Positions 23,915 to 34,900 of a stretch of 64,000 bases of DNA are shown here, in pieces (positions within the stretch are counted from its first letter, which is position 1; every line of letters starts with the position of its first letter). The notes beneath the pieces were generated by a model, which saw only the letters and a program-made list of their open reading frames with translations, made no database searches and was not told where the DNA came from. Location of the stretch: positions 1 to 64,000 of the forward strand of contig MU266475.1 in NCBI GenBank assembly GCA_021014945.1, written 5' to 3'. Both the position numbers and the translations under genes were made by a program. Source of the stretch: Leucogyrophana mollusca. Lineage: Eukaryota; Basidiomycota; Agaricomycetes; Boletales.

Positions 23915-25429
23915 TTACTGACCGAACGCGTCAGGGTCCTCGCTACAAATCAATTCCAAGTGAGGATTTACTAGCGATGACAAGAGACGAAGACTCACCC
24001 TTCGGCGCGGCGCCAGATGGGAACGGGGCAATGCCTGTACAAGAATTCGCATAAGCACTTGCGGGCGACGCAGAGAGGAATAGGAAATTACCCATCGGGC
24101 CCGCACGAAGCATCGGGACTTTCATCCCTGAAACCGTTCAATACGTTTTCCATGAGAACGCAAGTTCAAAACTCACTCAGCGAATGAGCGAGCACCGAAA
24201 GCATCATCAGAGCCTCCACCCCTGCGAAGGTAAATTCAACACGATGGTTCAATTAAGATGAAGGTCGTGTACCCACTCAGCGAATGAGCGAGCACCGAAA
24301 GCGTCGCCAGAACCTCCACCCCTGTGAAGGTAAATTTAACACGATGGTTCAGTGGAGATGAAGGCCGCACACCCACCCGGCAAAGGCGCGAGCACCGAAA
24401 GCATCGCCAGAGTCTCCACCTCTGCAGTTTGAGTGGTGAGTACAATCGCACACGCTGCCACCCTAGCATATACTTACTGGCCGAATGCACGGACGACGTG
24501 AGGCTCGCGGACGACATGGGGCTCACGGACGACGTGCCTCCTGGAATTTTTAGCTCGACATGAGCCTTCTGCGCACCCACAATAATTGTCCAATACTTAC
24601 TCGTCAAAGTCGCGAGTACCGAAAGCATCGCCAGAGTCTCCACCTCTGCAGTTTGAGTGGTGAGTACAATCGCACACGCTGCCACCCTAGCATACACTTA
24701 CTGGCCGAACGCACGGACGACGTGGGGCTCGCGGACGACATGGGGCTCACGGACGACGTGCCTCCTAGAATTTTCAGCTCGACATGAGCTTTTTGCGCAC
24801 CCACAATAGTCGTCCAATACTTACTCGTCAAATTCGCGAGTACCGAAAGCATCGCCAGAGTCTCCACCTCTGCAGTTAAAGGGTGAGTACAATCGTACAC
24901 GCTGCCACCCTAGCATATACTTACTGGCCGAATGCACGGACGACGTGGGGTTCACGGACGACGTGGGGCTCGCGAACGACGTGGGGCTCGCGGACGACAT
25001 GGGGCTCACGGACGACGTGCCTCCTGTAATTTCAGCTCGACATGAGCTTTTTGCGCACCCACAATAATCGTCCAATACTTACTCGCCAAAGGCGCGAGTA
25101 CCAAAAGCATCGCCAGAGTCCCCACCTCTGTAGTTATGGGGTGAGTACAATTGTATACGCTGTCACCATAACATGTACTTACTGGCCAAATGCACGGACG
25201 ACGTGGGGGCGTCTCCTGTGAACCAGCTCAACGACGCTGCAGTGGTAGACTGATACCACGGCAAAAACTTACTCTTCCACTTCACGGACGATGTGGGGAC
25301 GCCTCCTATGGCTTTCAATTCAGCGCTGTTGTGGACACCAGACCCAGCGAGGACTTACTCGGCAACGGTAGCGCTGTAGGCCGTCCCGGCGACGGCAGCG
25401 AGAACGAACGCAACGGAGATGAACTTCAT
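23915..25429 (-). CDS. Secreted modular repeat protein, 15 symmetric phase-2 exons
   Basis: The family is not recognised. Exons: 25429-25359, 25305-25273, 25215-25183, 25127-25083, 25023-24925, 24869-24825, 24764-24702, 24645-24601, 24540-24478, 24421-24377, 24321-24277, 24221-24177, 24127-24092, 24034-23999 and 23942-23915. They total 732 nt, or 243 residues. All 14 introns are phase 2 and all internal exons are multiples of three. Residues 1-20 form a signal peptide (MKFISVAFVLAAVAG). Two short RRPHxVR exons follow. Three pairs of exon A (GGDSGDAFGTRxFxE) and exon B (RHVVR, then two or four EPHVVR, then AFGQ) come next. Three further A-type exons (FGARAFAG, FGARSFAE) lead to a C-terminal module with Cys219 and Cys225, WRR and a DAFGQ end. 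Dibasic sites at 25-26, 36-37 and 231-232 suit Kex2. A secreted peptide precursor is the best guess. Confidence 0.8.
24177..24421 (-). repeat. Three A-type exon units at exact 100-bp spacing
   Basis: Exons starting at 24421, 24321 and 24221 each span 45 bp and are followed by introns of about 55 bp with shared text (CCATCGTGTT-AATTTACCTTC). This is a second, different repeat period within the same gene. Confidence 0.85.
24421..25127 (-). repeat. Tandem two-exon modules (A+B) with conserved introns
   Basis: Exon A starts at 25127, 24869, 24645 and 24421, giving spacings of 258, 224 and 224 bp. Each module has exon A (45 bp), an intron opening GTAAGTATTGGAC, exon B (63 bp, or 99 bp in the first module) and an intron opening GTAAGTATATGCTAGGG. 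The introns are almost as alike as the exons, so whole genomic modules were duplicated recently. The 99-bp exon B differs by two extra EPHVVR units. Confidence 0.9.
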
Positions 25430-26379
25430 GGTAGTGATAACGATCAGGTATTGGTGGGCAACTCAAGAGTAGTGCTTGGGGACCCTGTGGTGCGCAACCC
25501 ATTCTTTAAATACCTTGACCAGGCTCGATCTGGCGCAATGCGGGCATTGGTGTGGATATCCCCCCGGATCTTTGTTTAATATATTTGACGTTTGAGGCCT
25601 TCAAGCTTCAGCGCTTCAACTTCAGTCGCCAGTGGGGGCAGGTGGGGGCTCAAGTAGACATGCGATAGTTGGTTCTTTGACAGCAACGAAACTTTTTCTG
25701 CTGATTCCGATTTGCTGCTGTTCCTTTGATGAACAAAACTCACCCTCGGATTCCCCGTTATAGACTGTCCCCGGTCGGTGCTCGGGGAGTTCAAGATCGT
25801 GTTGCAAATGGGGAGTATAGGCGAGATAGACGAAGTCACGTCTATATAGAAAGCAATTTCTCTTGATGAGCTTTTACGGTCGGGTTCAGTGGGGCGATCA
25901 ACAACATTCAACGACGTTGGCCAAAACCAGCCAAAACCTGGCATGCAAGGTATTGTGTGGGGTCGGAGGACGAGTGGACTCGGCTATTTTTGAAATTGAT
26001 TTTCGGAGGAGGCATCAGAACATGCGGAGGTGACAAGTGTAGTATTTGCGCCCAGAGCCTAAATCACCATTTGTCAGGTCGTGTTAGTCAACACCACGGT
26101 CAATCCCGAGTGGGCCACCTGGCTGAATTATGGGTGCAGTCAGGCTTTGTCCACAATTTCCAGCATTGGAAATCACGGCAAGTGGGCGGAAAGATAAGGT
26201 GGGCCTCACTGTGGACTGAGCTCGAGGCACTATGAGGGCACAGGTTTATAGGTACCTCCAGGCTCCGTCGGGCTAGTACAGGTCCCGTTTGCTTAGGCCG
26301 GACCCGGGACCCCTGAGCTCCGATATCAGACCAGATAGAAATCCTTCCGATAATAAAGTGGAGACATATATCATAAAGG
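25430..26379. other. Promoter region of the repeat gene and 3' flank of its relic
   Basis: 25440-25990 resembles 26730-27065, the upstream flank of the relic paralogue. Shared words include AGAGTAGTGCTT, AGACGAAG and GTCGGAG. 26310-26379 resembles the 3' flank of the intact gene. No other gene is seen. Confidence 0.6.
25505..25512 (-). promoter_or_regulatory. TATA-like element of the secreted repeat gene
   Basis: TATTTAAA on the minus strand lies 76-83 bp upstream of the ATG at 25429. It is a plausible core promoter element, supported by position only. Confidence 0.45.
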
Positions 26380-26730
26380 GTCTTGCGGCTGCCTCGGGGA
26401 GTCACATTTACTGGCCGAACGCAGTAGTTTGGTAGGGGCCGAGGCCGAGGCCCACTCAACGATGGATCGGCCAGCGAAAGCCTCACCGAGCTCGCAGAAT
26501 GTAATTTCAGTTCGACGCGAGCTTTTGCGCATCTTCAATAATTGCCCAATACTTACTCGCCGAAGGGACGACCAGCGAGCGCATCAGGGCCTTTTCTGCA
26601 TTACATGTCAGAGAACGGTTCAATGAGGACCAAGGATGAATACCCATTCGTGGACGTCGCGCGTGATGGGAACAGGGCAAGGCCCGTCCGTGAATTCGGG
26701 ATAGGCACTTAGAGATGAACTTCGTGGTGG
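26380..26730 (-). pseudogene. Decayed paralogue of the secreted repeat gene
   Basis: The minus strand carries the same gene in ruins. The signal-peptide start reads ACGAAGTTCATCTC instead of ATGAAGTTCATCTC. It runs almost straight into a copy of the penultimate coding exon with GPCPVPITR (GHCPVPIWRR in the intact gene). A DAL-GRPFGE exon follows with a conserved GTAAGTATTGG donor. The matching downstream acceptor TTACAG has become TTACAT. GEAFAGRSIVE (compare GDAFGARSFAE) and the terminal GCGTTCGGCCAGTAA follow. The lost ATG, lost acceptor and missing repeat modules indicate a pseudogene. It shows that the C-terminal CPVPI module and the start and end segments are the ancestral parts, while the A+B repeats may be later expansion or were deleted here. 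Confidence 0.75.
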
Positions 26731-28845
26731 TGGTGGTGATCGGATGTTGGTGAGGCTACCAAAGAGTAGTGCTTCAGGACTTACGGGTGCGCAACTAAGG
26801 CTTCCCCCCTTTAGACTGTTTTAGGTCGGTTTTGCATGGTCCGTGACCGTGATGCAAATAGGTCAGTAGAGGTTGAGTAGAGGGGACATAGACGAAGCTT
26901 GCGAAAGGAAGGCGAGATCCAACGGTGAATACATTCCATGCTAGGTCACTGTAGAAAACAACTTGTCTGTCTTAGGAGCGGCTTTGGCGGACTTGATCAG
27001 CTTCAACACTGGCACTGACCGGGAATGGGCACCCAAGATACTGTGCGGGTCGGAGATCGAGTGGGACAAGAGGACGCAAAGCCTAATCACTCCGTTGCAG
27101 CGGGTCAGCTCGGCTCTATTCAAACGACCAATTGGCGAGCGGGACGTGTGATGCTAGGAAGTTGAGCTCAAGGTAGAAGTGCCAAGATTATCCTCTAATA
27201 GTATGTTCATTTTGATTGAAATCAATGAGCTGTCCATTTTACATCGTGCGATCTGACTGTGCCTCGTCGCACCAGCTGACAGCGGTGCCCCGTGCGCCGC
27301 GGTATCAGATCGTACTTGGTCTGCGTGGCGAAGCTCTACTTTGTGCACACCGACTAGCCCCCGTCATTTCCTAGCATTGGAATAGAAATAACAGACAAGC
27401 CGACCAAGCACGTAGTTGCGGCCCAAAGGTGATAGGAACCTCCAGGCCCAGGCTCTGTGCGGCCAGTATTGGTATCAGTCAGGGTAAGGTTTGCGTAGGC
27501 CGGAACCCCAAGTCCCCCGATTCCCAATATTGTCGGGCAGGCACTCACTATAGTCGATGACGCCATCCAGGCTAGCTTTAGGCTTATAGTAAGACGTGAC
27601 AGAAGCTGTGGCAGAATGGTTGATGTGATCTGTGCTCAGCGACCTGAAGCGACTCACATATACTCAATCAGAGCACGTCAGTCACACCCGAATCAGTGAA
27701 AACGTACATGTTTACAAGTTTTAGTATAAGGGGTCCCCACAGAAAACAGAATAGATGGCGTGATAAAGACGAATAAACTAAACGCTTTATTCAACTCAAA
27801 TGCCGCGACGCGAGACAAAGTTCTTGTGTGTTGTCATAAGCAGACGATTTTCATAATTTCGATGATTGAACTTACTTCCAGATCGTGCGAGGTAGCCACT
27901 GCAAGCACGAATTTCCGGTCGTAGTCCGTTACTACATTGGGGGCACAGTTAACACATTTTCGCTCAAGAGGCAAAGTACAAACCGAGCGCAAATATATTA
28001 TGTTGTAGAAACCCTTCAAGGTCCGTCAGGGGTGTTGAAGGAGTTATGAGGGTATATGGCTGTGATGCTTCACGTTTGAACTTTGTCATGTACTTGATCA
28101 CACTGTCGCTCTATCCAGGGGGTCCATCAAGCAGATACAATATGACAGTCAAGTGCTATCGTACCGGATTTGCGCTGCCCGCTTCCCACTTAGTTTTCAG
28201 GGCAGCAACATCAACGTAACCGAGTGGTCGTCGATCATGATTTAGTACACTGAAACAGTCCAGTTAGCCAGAGTTAGCCCATTGCTCGGAGCTCAGCCGG
28301 ATGGACCAGATCGTAAGACGCACGGAATGTGAGAGAAATCGCGATCGTAAGCCAGTTCAATCGCACGCGAGATGGACTCGTCGGATGGCAGCGAAAAAGC
28401 AGGTGGTAACTGGAGATCCTATTGAGGTGGCGAAGCAAAGTCAATCAACAGCGGCAGATATGAGGCTCGACGTGTACCTCGACTACTGCACCTCTGTACT
28501 TGTCAATGGGAAGAACGGAAGAGAGCATGGACAAGGGCGGAGCGGACGCTCGAGTAGTGGACATGAACGAGGAATAAGCCGAGACTTAGAACAAGGTGCA
28601 AGCTGGCGGGTGCTTGAACGGATTTCTAATCCACGTGGCGTCTAACGCGTCTTGACGCTGACAGAATCTGACAGAACGCGTCGTTTGTCGTTTGTCCCCG
28701 TCCATTACCATTCCGCTTTCCATCTTACATCTGTACGCTATATCACAGGTATCGAATTCTCTAGCTCTAAGAAAGCACCATTAAACTTGTAGTTTTTGGT
28801 TTGAAAGGCTTGAAACGCACACTGGTGGATTTGCGTCCTAGCCTA
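26731..28845. other. Intergenic region, no gene seen
   Basis: The first 400 bp are a diverged copy of the repeat-gene promoter. A segment near 27430-27515 resembles 26250-26320 (GGAACCTCCAGG, GTAGGCCGGAACCCC), hinting at a third, further decayed duplication. The rest up to MLH1 shows only short unconvincing frames, such as 28301-28645. Confidence 0.55.
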
Positions 28846-31786
28846 ATGGGTGCAGAAACTCGTTCGGAGTCTCCTCCTCCTCCCGGGCCTCTCCCAATTC
28901 GTCGTTTGCACGAGTCTCTCATTAATCGGATCGCTGCTGGAGAAGTAAGTGCGCTCCTTGGGCCATGGCAGTTGACCGTGTCGTTAAATGCACTTCAGAT
29001 CATACACAGGCCCGCTTCAGCTTTGAAGGAGCTTTTGGAAAACAGCCTTGATGCAGGCTCTACCGCTATCCGCGTCACCGTCAAAGACGGTGGTATGAAG
29101 TTGCTGCAAATTCAAGATAATGGATGCGGTATAAGAGTCAGTTTGAGGTTGACCCTAACATACCTTTCTCTTCCTCGTGTACCAGGAAGCTAATTACGAT
29201 TCCTCAGAAAGCAGATCTTCCCCTCCTAGCAGAACGCTTCACGACCTCGAAACTGTCTACATTCTCTGATTTGTCTAAATTAACCACTTACGGTTTTCGA
29301 GGCGAAGCCTTGGCCTCAATTTCTCATGTAGCCCACCTGTCCGTCGTAACCAAGACAAAATCCGACTCTTGTGCATGGAAGTAAGTATTTCGGCGATCAG
29401 AGCTGCCTTAGCCTTTGATGCTCATTGTGTCAAGGGCGACGTACTCAGACGGAGTCCTGGTTCCTTCCAAGACGGGACAAACGCCAGATCCTAAGCCATG
29501 CGCTGGGAACGATGGAACGACTTTAACTGTGTGTCGGCCAACTCTTGAGGGGGTAAATGAATCTTACGCCTTTCGTCTAAGATAGAGGACCTGTTTTACA
29601 ACACCCCCACTCGTCTGTCCGCGCTGCGAAGCTCATCAGAGGAATACGCCCGCATCCTTGATGTTATGACAAGGTATGCCGTGCATAATCCGAGTGTCTC
29701 GTTTGTTTGTAAGAAGGTACGGAACTAGGCGAACACTTGTATTTAGTGGCTAATTAACTTTTGTCGGGTGCGCAGGCGGGTTCACCGAGCCCAGAACTCT
29801 CAACACCCTCGTCTTCGGAAATCACTCAGACGATCCGTCTTCTTTACGGTCACTCAATCTCTAAAGAGCTACTGCATATAACAACATCGTCTGACAATGG
29901 CGAAGATGACGATACCAGCGAGGATGACCCGGAATCATGGTCCGCAGAAGCGTACTTCACAAACGCCAACTATCAGGCAAAGAAGACGGTATTTTTGCTT
30001 TTTATCAATCGTTCGCGCCTTTTCCTTCCCTCTTATACGCTATTCTAAGCTGATACTACCCACCCAGATCGCTTGGTCGAATCATCGCGTATAAAACGAT
30101 CAATAGAGAGTGTTTATAGCGGTGTGCTACCTAAAGGCGCCTCGCCTTTCGTTTATCTAAGGTAACGATTAATCTCCTGGCACGAAGGACTCCTGACAGA
30201 AGAACAACCCCTCTAGCATCAAGATTGACCCCCGTTCTGTGGATGTCAATGTACATCCCACCAAGCGTGAAGTACACTTTTTGAACGAGGAAGCGATTAC
30301 GGAGAAAATATCGGACACCATACAACATACGCTTGTCGGCCAGAGTCAATCAAGGGTATTCGAGTATCAGGTATTGTATTCAGTTACATGTTTGCCTTCA
30401 TCGCATTCTTAATACAGCACATTGGATATAGACTCTACTGACAGGGGGTATCGCGGAGTCGAGCTCCAAGACACGGAAGGGGAAAGAAAAAGAACTGGAC
30501 AGGGAAGGTGATGACCATGAAGGCGAGGGCGAAGGCAGCCAAGAGTCGGGGCCACAAGGCATGTCTTTGCCTCTTGTCCCCAGTAAAACCATCTGAACGG
30601 GCTTCCGCGATTAAAAGCAAAGGAAGCCAAGAAAACGCTTTCACAGCACAAAGTTCGTACCTCTATGAAAGATCGAACACTGGACTCGATGATTCCAGTC
30701 GCCGACCCTTCGAGGGTTGATGTCTCAAACGTTGATGATCCCATGATCAACGTAGTCAAGACGCGAGAAGTGAAGGAATCCGAATGTTATCTAAGTTCCG
30801 TCAAGGAGCTGCGAAGTCATGTCCTGAAAGGAAAGCATCATCGTACGTTCACTTTCAGCCCCAATCCGAGTTGATTCAGTTGGCTTACTTTACTTGCGTA
30901 GAGCTCACAGAGATAATCGAGAAGCATATATTCGTCGGAATTGTAGACCTCCCCAGGTGCCTGTCCCTTGTGCAGCACTCGACGAAGCTTTACCTAGTCA
31001 ATCACGGTAATCTAGCGTGCGTAGCCACTTGGTTAAAAGCCACTATCGATCTCTGACCGTTCTTGCTTACCAGAGAGGAGTTATTCTATCAACTCGCTTT
31101 ACGACAATTTGGTGACTACAGTAGACTGAAGCTAGATCCCCCACCTCCATTGCGTACACTTGTGAAACTCGCTGTCGACGTGGAGGAAGGGACAGAGAAT
31201 AGCCGCATGAGCAAAAGCGAGATAGTTGACGTTAGTTAATATCCCCAAGGCTCAAGCTGCAAGTCTTGGTCGGAGCTGACTTTGTCACAGTGCATCGTGG
31301 ATACCATTCTGACGCGTCGAGCCATGCTTTTGGAATATTTCTCCATCAATATCACACCCGAAGGAGACGTCCAGTCCCTACCCCTGTTGCTGCGGGACTA
31401 CACTCCGAACCTCGACAAACTGCCCATGTTTCTTATGCGCCTTGGGCCGCAGGTGAGGCACTACTCTTAAATTTCTCGCTTCGTCGCTTCATCCACCTTA
31501 TCATTAGGTTGATTGGACCTCAGAGAAGGAGTGCTTTAGCTCGCTAATGCGCGAGTTGGCATACTTCTATGCGCCGGGGCCAATCATGACCATGCCTGCT
31601 CCGACTTCTTTTCCATCCCACAGCGAACAAGACAAGGCGCAGGAAAAATCTGACAAGTGGCGAATCCAGCACGTTTTGTTCCAGGCGATGCGACGTTATC
31701 TCATAGCTCCCAAATCCTTACTCGACCGGGACGTCGTTCAAGTTGCAAGCCTCGCCGAGCTCTACCGAGTGTTTGAAAGGTGTTAG
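28846..31786 (+). CDS. mlh1: DNA mismatch repair protein MLH1
   Basis: This is a MutL-family GHKL ATPase that pairs with PMS1 or MLH3 in mismatch repair in the nucleus. The start is the ATG at 28846; upstream codons in frame use only TTG. The N-domain shows [66 protein letters not shown] and [20 protein letters not shown] ends the N-terminal domain. After a linker, [17 protein letters not shown] leads to the C-terminal dimerisation domain with [26 protein letters not shown] and the conserved terminal FERC. Splice-ready exons include 28846-28944, 28999-29136, 29208-29380, 29435-29528, 29582-29716, 29776-30010, 30068-30161, 30217-30370, 31074-31230, 31291-31452 and 31508-31786. Around 30580-30620 the linker frame changes with no ordinary intron, so either a very short intron or an indel lies there. 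Confidence 0.92.
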
Positions 31787-31977
31787 CGCCTGTATGCTGT
31801 CCTTGTTGCTCACGTACTGTTGCCATTGAGTAGGTTTCATTATCATCGAGGGTGGAATGCAAGTCTACGTGGGGGTTGTAATATACATGTGTCGATAGCC
31901 TATTACCTGTAGCATAAAATCAACCTAAGACAAAGCGATGGACTCTACGAGAAACAAAGCAGACATGGATTTGCAAA

Positions 31978-34900
31978 TTAGCGAAGCTTTTGGCCATTAG
32001 GAGCAGTAAGAGGTATCGTAGGAGAGTCAAAAATGAATGCGTCAAACTCTGACTCGGAGTCCGAGTCCGTGTCTGAGGCGTCCGAAAAATCGGAAGGTCT
32101 CCCGATACGGAAAACATCCGCGTAAGGGGTCTGGGGAACATCTGATGAATCGTCTGTTGATCTCGCCATGATAGACGCTACTCTTTCCTCGAGTTGTTGA
32201 CTGGGAAGGAGTAGACGCAGCTGGGGTTTGGTACCACCCCGGAAGAATTCATTCAACGCGTACAGATCCTGTACCAGTGCTGGGAGATCATCCTCCAGTG
32301 GACTCGATCCCGTAAATGTGAGCGGTTCCGAAAACATGTCTTCTTCGGGGCTAAACTCGACCATGGGTGGGTTGGAAGGGACCTGACATGTTTCTGCTAC
32401 GGCAAGCAGATTTGCTCGACACTGCAGGTGCTGACTGTGGGCTTGAGCGATGCACCAGCCGGACTCTTCGGGGGCGCCAAACACATCTGCATTGTTTGCG
32501 GTGTTGGACAGCATGACAGTGTGCATACTCATACGCAAGACCTGTTTGGCGGTGGGACCGCCAGCAATCTTCAAAGGCTCTTCAAGAACATCGAGTGCCT
32601 GTGAAGCCAGTTCGCCTTCTGCCAGCCGCAGTAGGGGCATGAGATGCTCCGAACCCAGTGCTTGAGCAGTACTACGAGTGTCTCGTTGCTGGAAGAACAC
32701 TTTGAGCACCTGCATTGTGTGTACTTGCAGCCAGCGTTCGCTGTTGAGCACTAAGCCCAGCAAGAGCGTGGCGATCTCCACCCAATGATCTGCGCCATAG
32801 TGTTCACGAAGGCCAGTAACTGACTGGCGGAGGAAGTCGTCTTTGGTCCTAAAGCGACTCTTGACGAAGGATGTCATGATGCGGCTGATACTATCGCGCC
32901 CTTCCAGTTCGGCTAGTGTAGCGACGGATGTGCAGAATTCGGCGAGGGATGCGTCGTGCTTGTCGCTGGCCATGTCGTGTAAACACCAAGGAATTGATGC
33001 TGCAAAAAGGTCGCGAAGACGGCTGCTGGTCGGATCTATCAACTGCGAATCGGTGATCTTTGTTAAAGACTGAAGGGCTTGGAAAGTATCCCTTAGGGTG
33101 ACAGAGGAACGTAGACCTGTCAACAGAGATGCCTGCAAAGTCCTATGCCCCCTCCAACCCAATGGCCGCTCAGCGATGATGAGATCTGACATATGAGGGT
33201 CTTCCAAGTCAGCGCGGGAAAGGAAGATCTCCAAGAGCTTTAGGGCCTGGGAAAACTCGCTTTCGAGTGTGGTCAAGAGACAAGCTGAGATTGCCCAGTA
33301 CATGCGAGGCAGAAGCGATTTGTCCAAATCTTCTGAAGATATCATGGACGTGAAAGTAAGTAACAGTTCGGCTCCATAGGGATGGTGCTGAGCCTCTGGC
33401 GCGGCGAGAGTGTTGGATAGGCGTTTGATAAGGTAGCCCAGGTTATCTTTTGTCAATGGTGGCGATAAGATTCGATATACCTGCAGGGAACGGAAAGCCA
33501 ATGTTCGGATAGGGCAAGAGACACCTTGTGAAAGAGAGAATACTCCTAGTTTCCCCGCTATGTCAGGGATTAGAGGCGCGAGGATAGTGACAATCTCGGA
33601 GCAAATGCGCTTCATTCGTGGTTTTGCGGCACTAGCTGTATCGTCTTCATGCCAGAATAAAGAATCGCCTTCATTCTCCATGGCAGATATTGCGGATTTC
33701 ACTGATGCTTGACTGAGGAGTTCCGTCCTGTTGGATAGTTCGGCGTAACCAGGTAAGCAGGAGTGCAACAATTGGAAAAACATGTGGCGAGCTTGGAGGC
33801 GGATGAAAGGAACGCGATGGTCGAGGTGCGCAAGGACGGCTGCAAGTATGATGGAGACGTGGTCAGGGAATGTCCACAGACGCTCGATTGCAACCTCCGC
33901 AATGAACAACATGGCGTATTGCGCCGAACCTAAAAACAATTTCGGATGGTCATCGGTGAACACCACATCCAAGTCGGACCACAGTTCGATAGCCTCCGAG
34001 TGTGGGCGGGCGAGTCGGTGGTCGATGTCAGGCAACATCCGTTCGCCATCAATGATACTGCACAACTCGTCGAAAACTCCACGTCCGATGGCTGTACGCG
34101 AGAGACAGGCAATAATGTTTGCTCCACATTTGACCCACGTACAGGTGGCAACCTTAAGGGAATGGTCCATGAGAAACCTGGCAGCAGCGCGACCATTCTG
34201 TTCATGGGGTGGGTCGACAAGACGTGTCCATATTGCTGCGATCTGCTCTGGATATGAGTCGCAGAAGCGCCGAGTGATGGAGATTAGATGAAACAATGCC
34301 GTAGAGCCCTCAGCAGAGATCTGGGAGCCGCCTGAGCTATTCTGAGTTATAAGCTGGATATTTTGTACCCAATGCTCGAGACTTTGGAGAAGGAGGAGCG
34401 CTGTATGACTTTTTTCGTGACTATGGATGCGAGGCAGTGATATGGCGATCTGGGAAAGGACATCGATAGCTTGCCAGGGGTGCTCCCCAGCAAGACATTC
34501 CGACACCAGGCGATGAGCATGTAGATAGACGCTCGAGGCCCAACTTCCGACCAAAGACTCGAACTCCGCGATCGATAAGACACCAAAAGACCGCTCGTGA
34601 ATGGTCTTCAGGATACTAAAGGCGTCTCGTCGGATAACGGGGTCAATGTGACAGAGGTTATACAAACCCAGAGACACTATCTGTGCGAACGTGAAGCCTT
34701 GGTCGGGCACATTGCGGACAACGTCTGCGATCACGCCGAAGACGAGCGCATTGGTCGACTGAGCGTCCTTTTCGCCAACGAAAGCACGCTGTAGAGCGCC
34801 GTTTAGCAAAGCCGTGTCTTTCTTCGGAAACGCCAAGAGCGATCGTAGTGCTTTTCTGCAAGGAATGAATAAATGGGCTCAATAAAGGGAAGAAGTGCCT

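Noticed and set aside
23915..25180. Regular repeats that at first glance resemble a CRISPR array or plain minisatellite
   Set aside because: The organism is a fungus, and the repeats are exon-intron modules with GT-AG borders and preserved reading phase, which explains the regularity.
25576..25944. Minus frame of 122 codons in the promoter of the secreted repeat gene
   Set aside because: The same region in the duplicated flank (26.8-27.1 kb) does not keep a frame, so it behaves as non-coding promoter DNA.
28301..28645. Plus frame of 114 codons before MLH1
   Set aside because: It is a hydrophilic frame with no motif, no splice support and no supporting context.
33782..34291. Plus frame of 169 codons
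   Set aside because: It is antisense to the conserved Furry/Tao3 coding exon.
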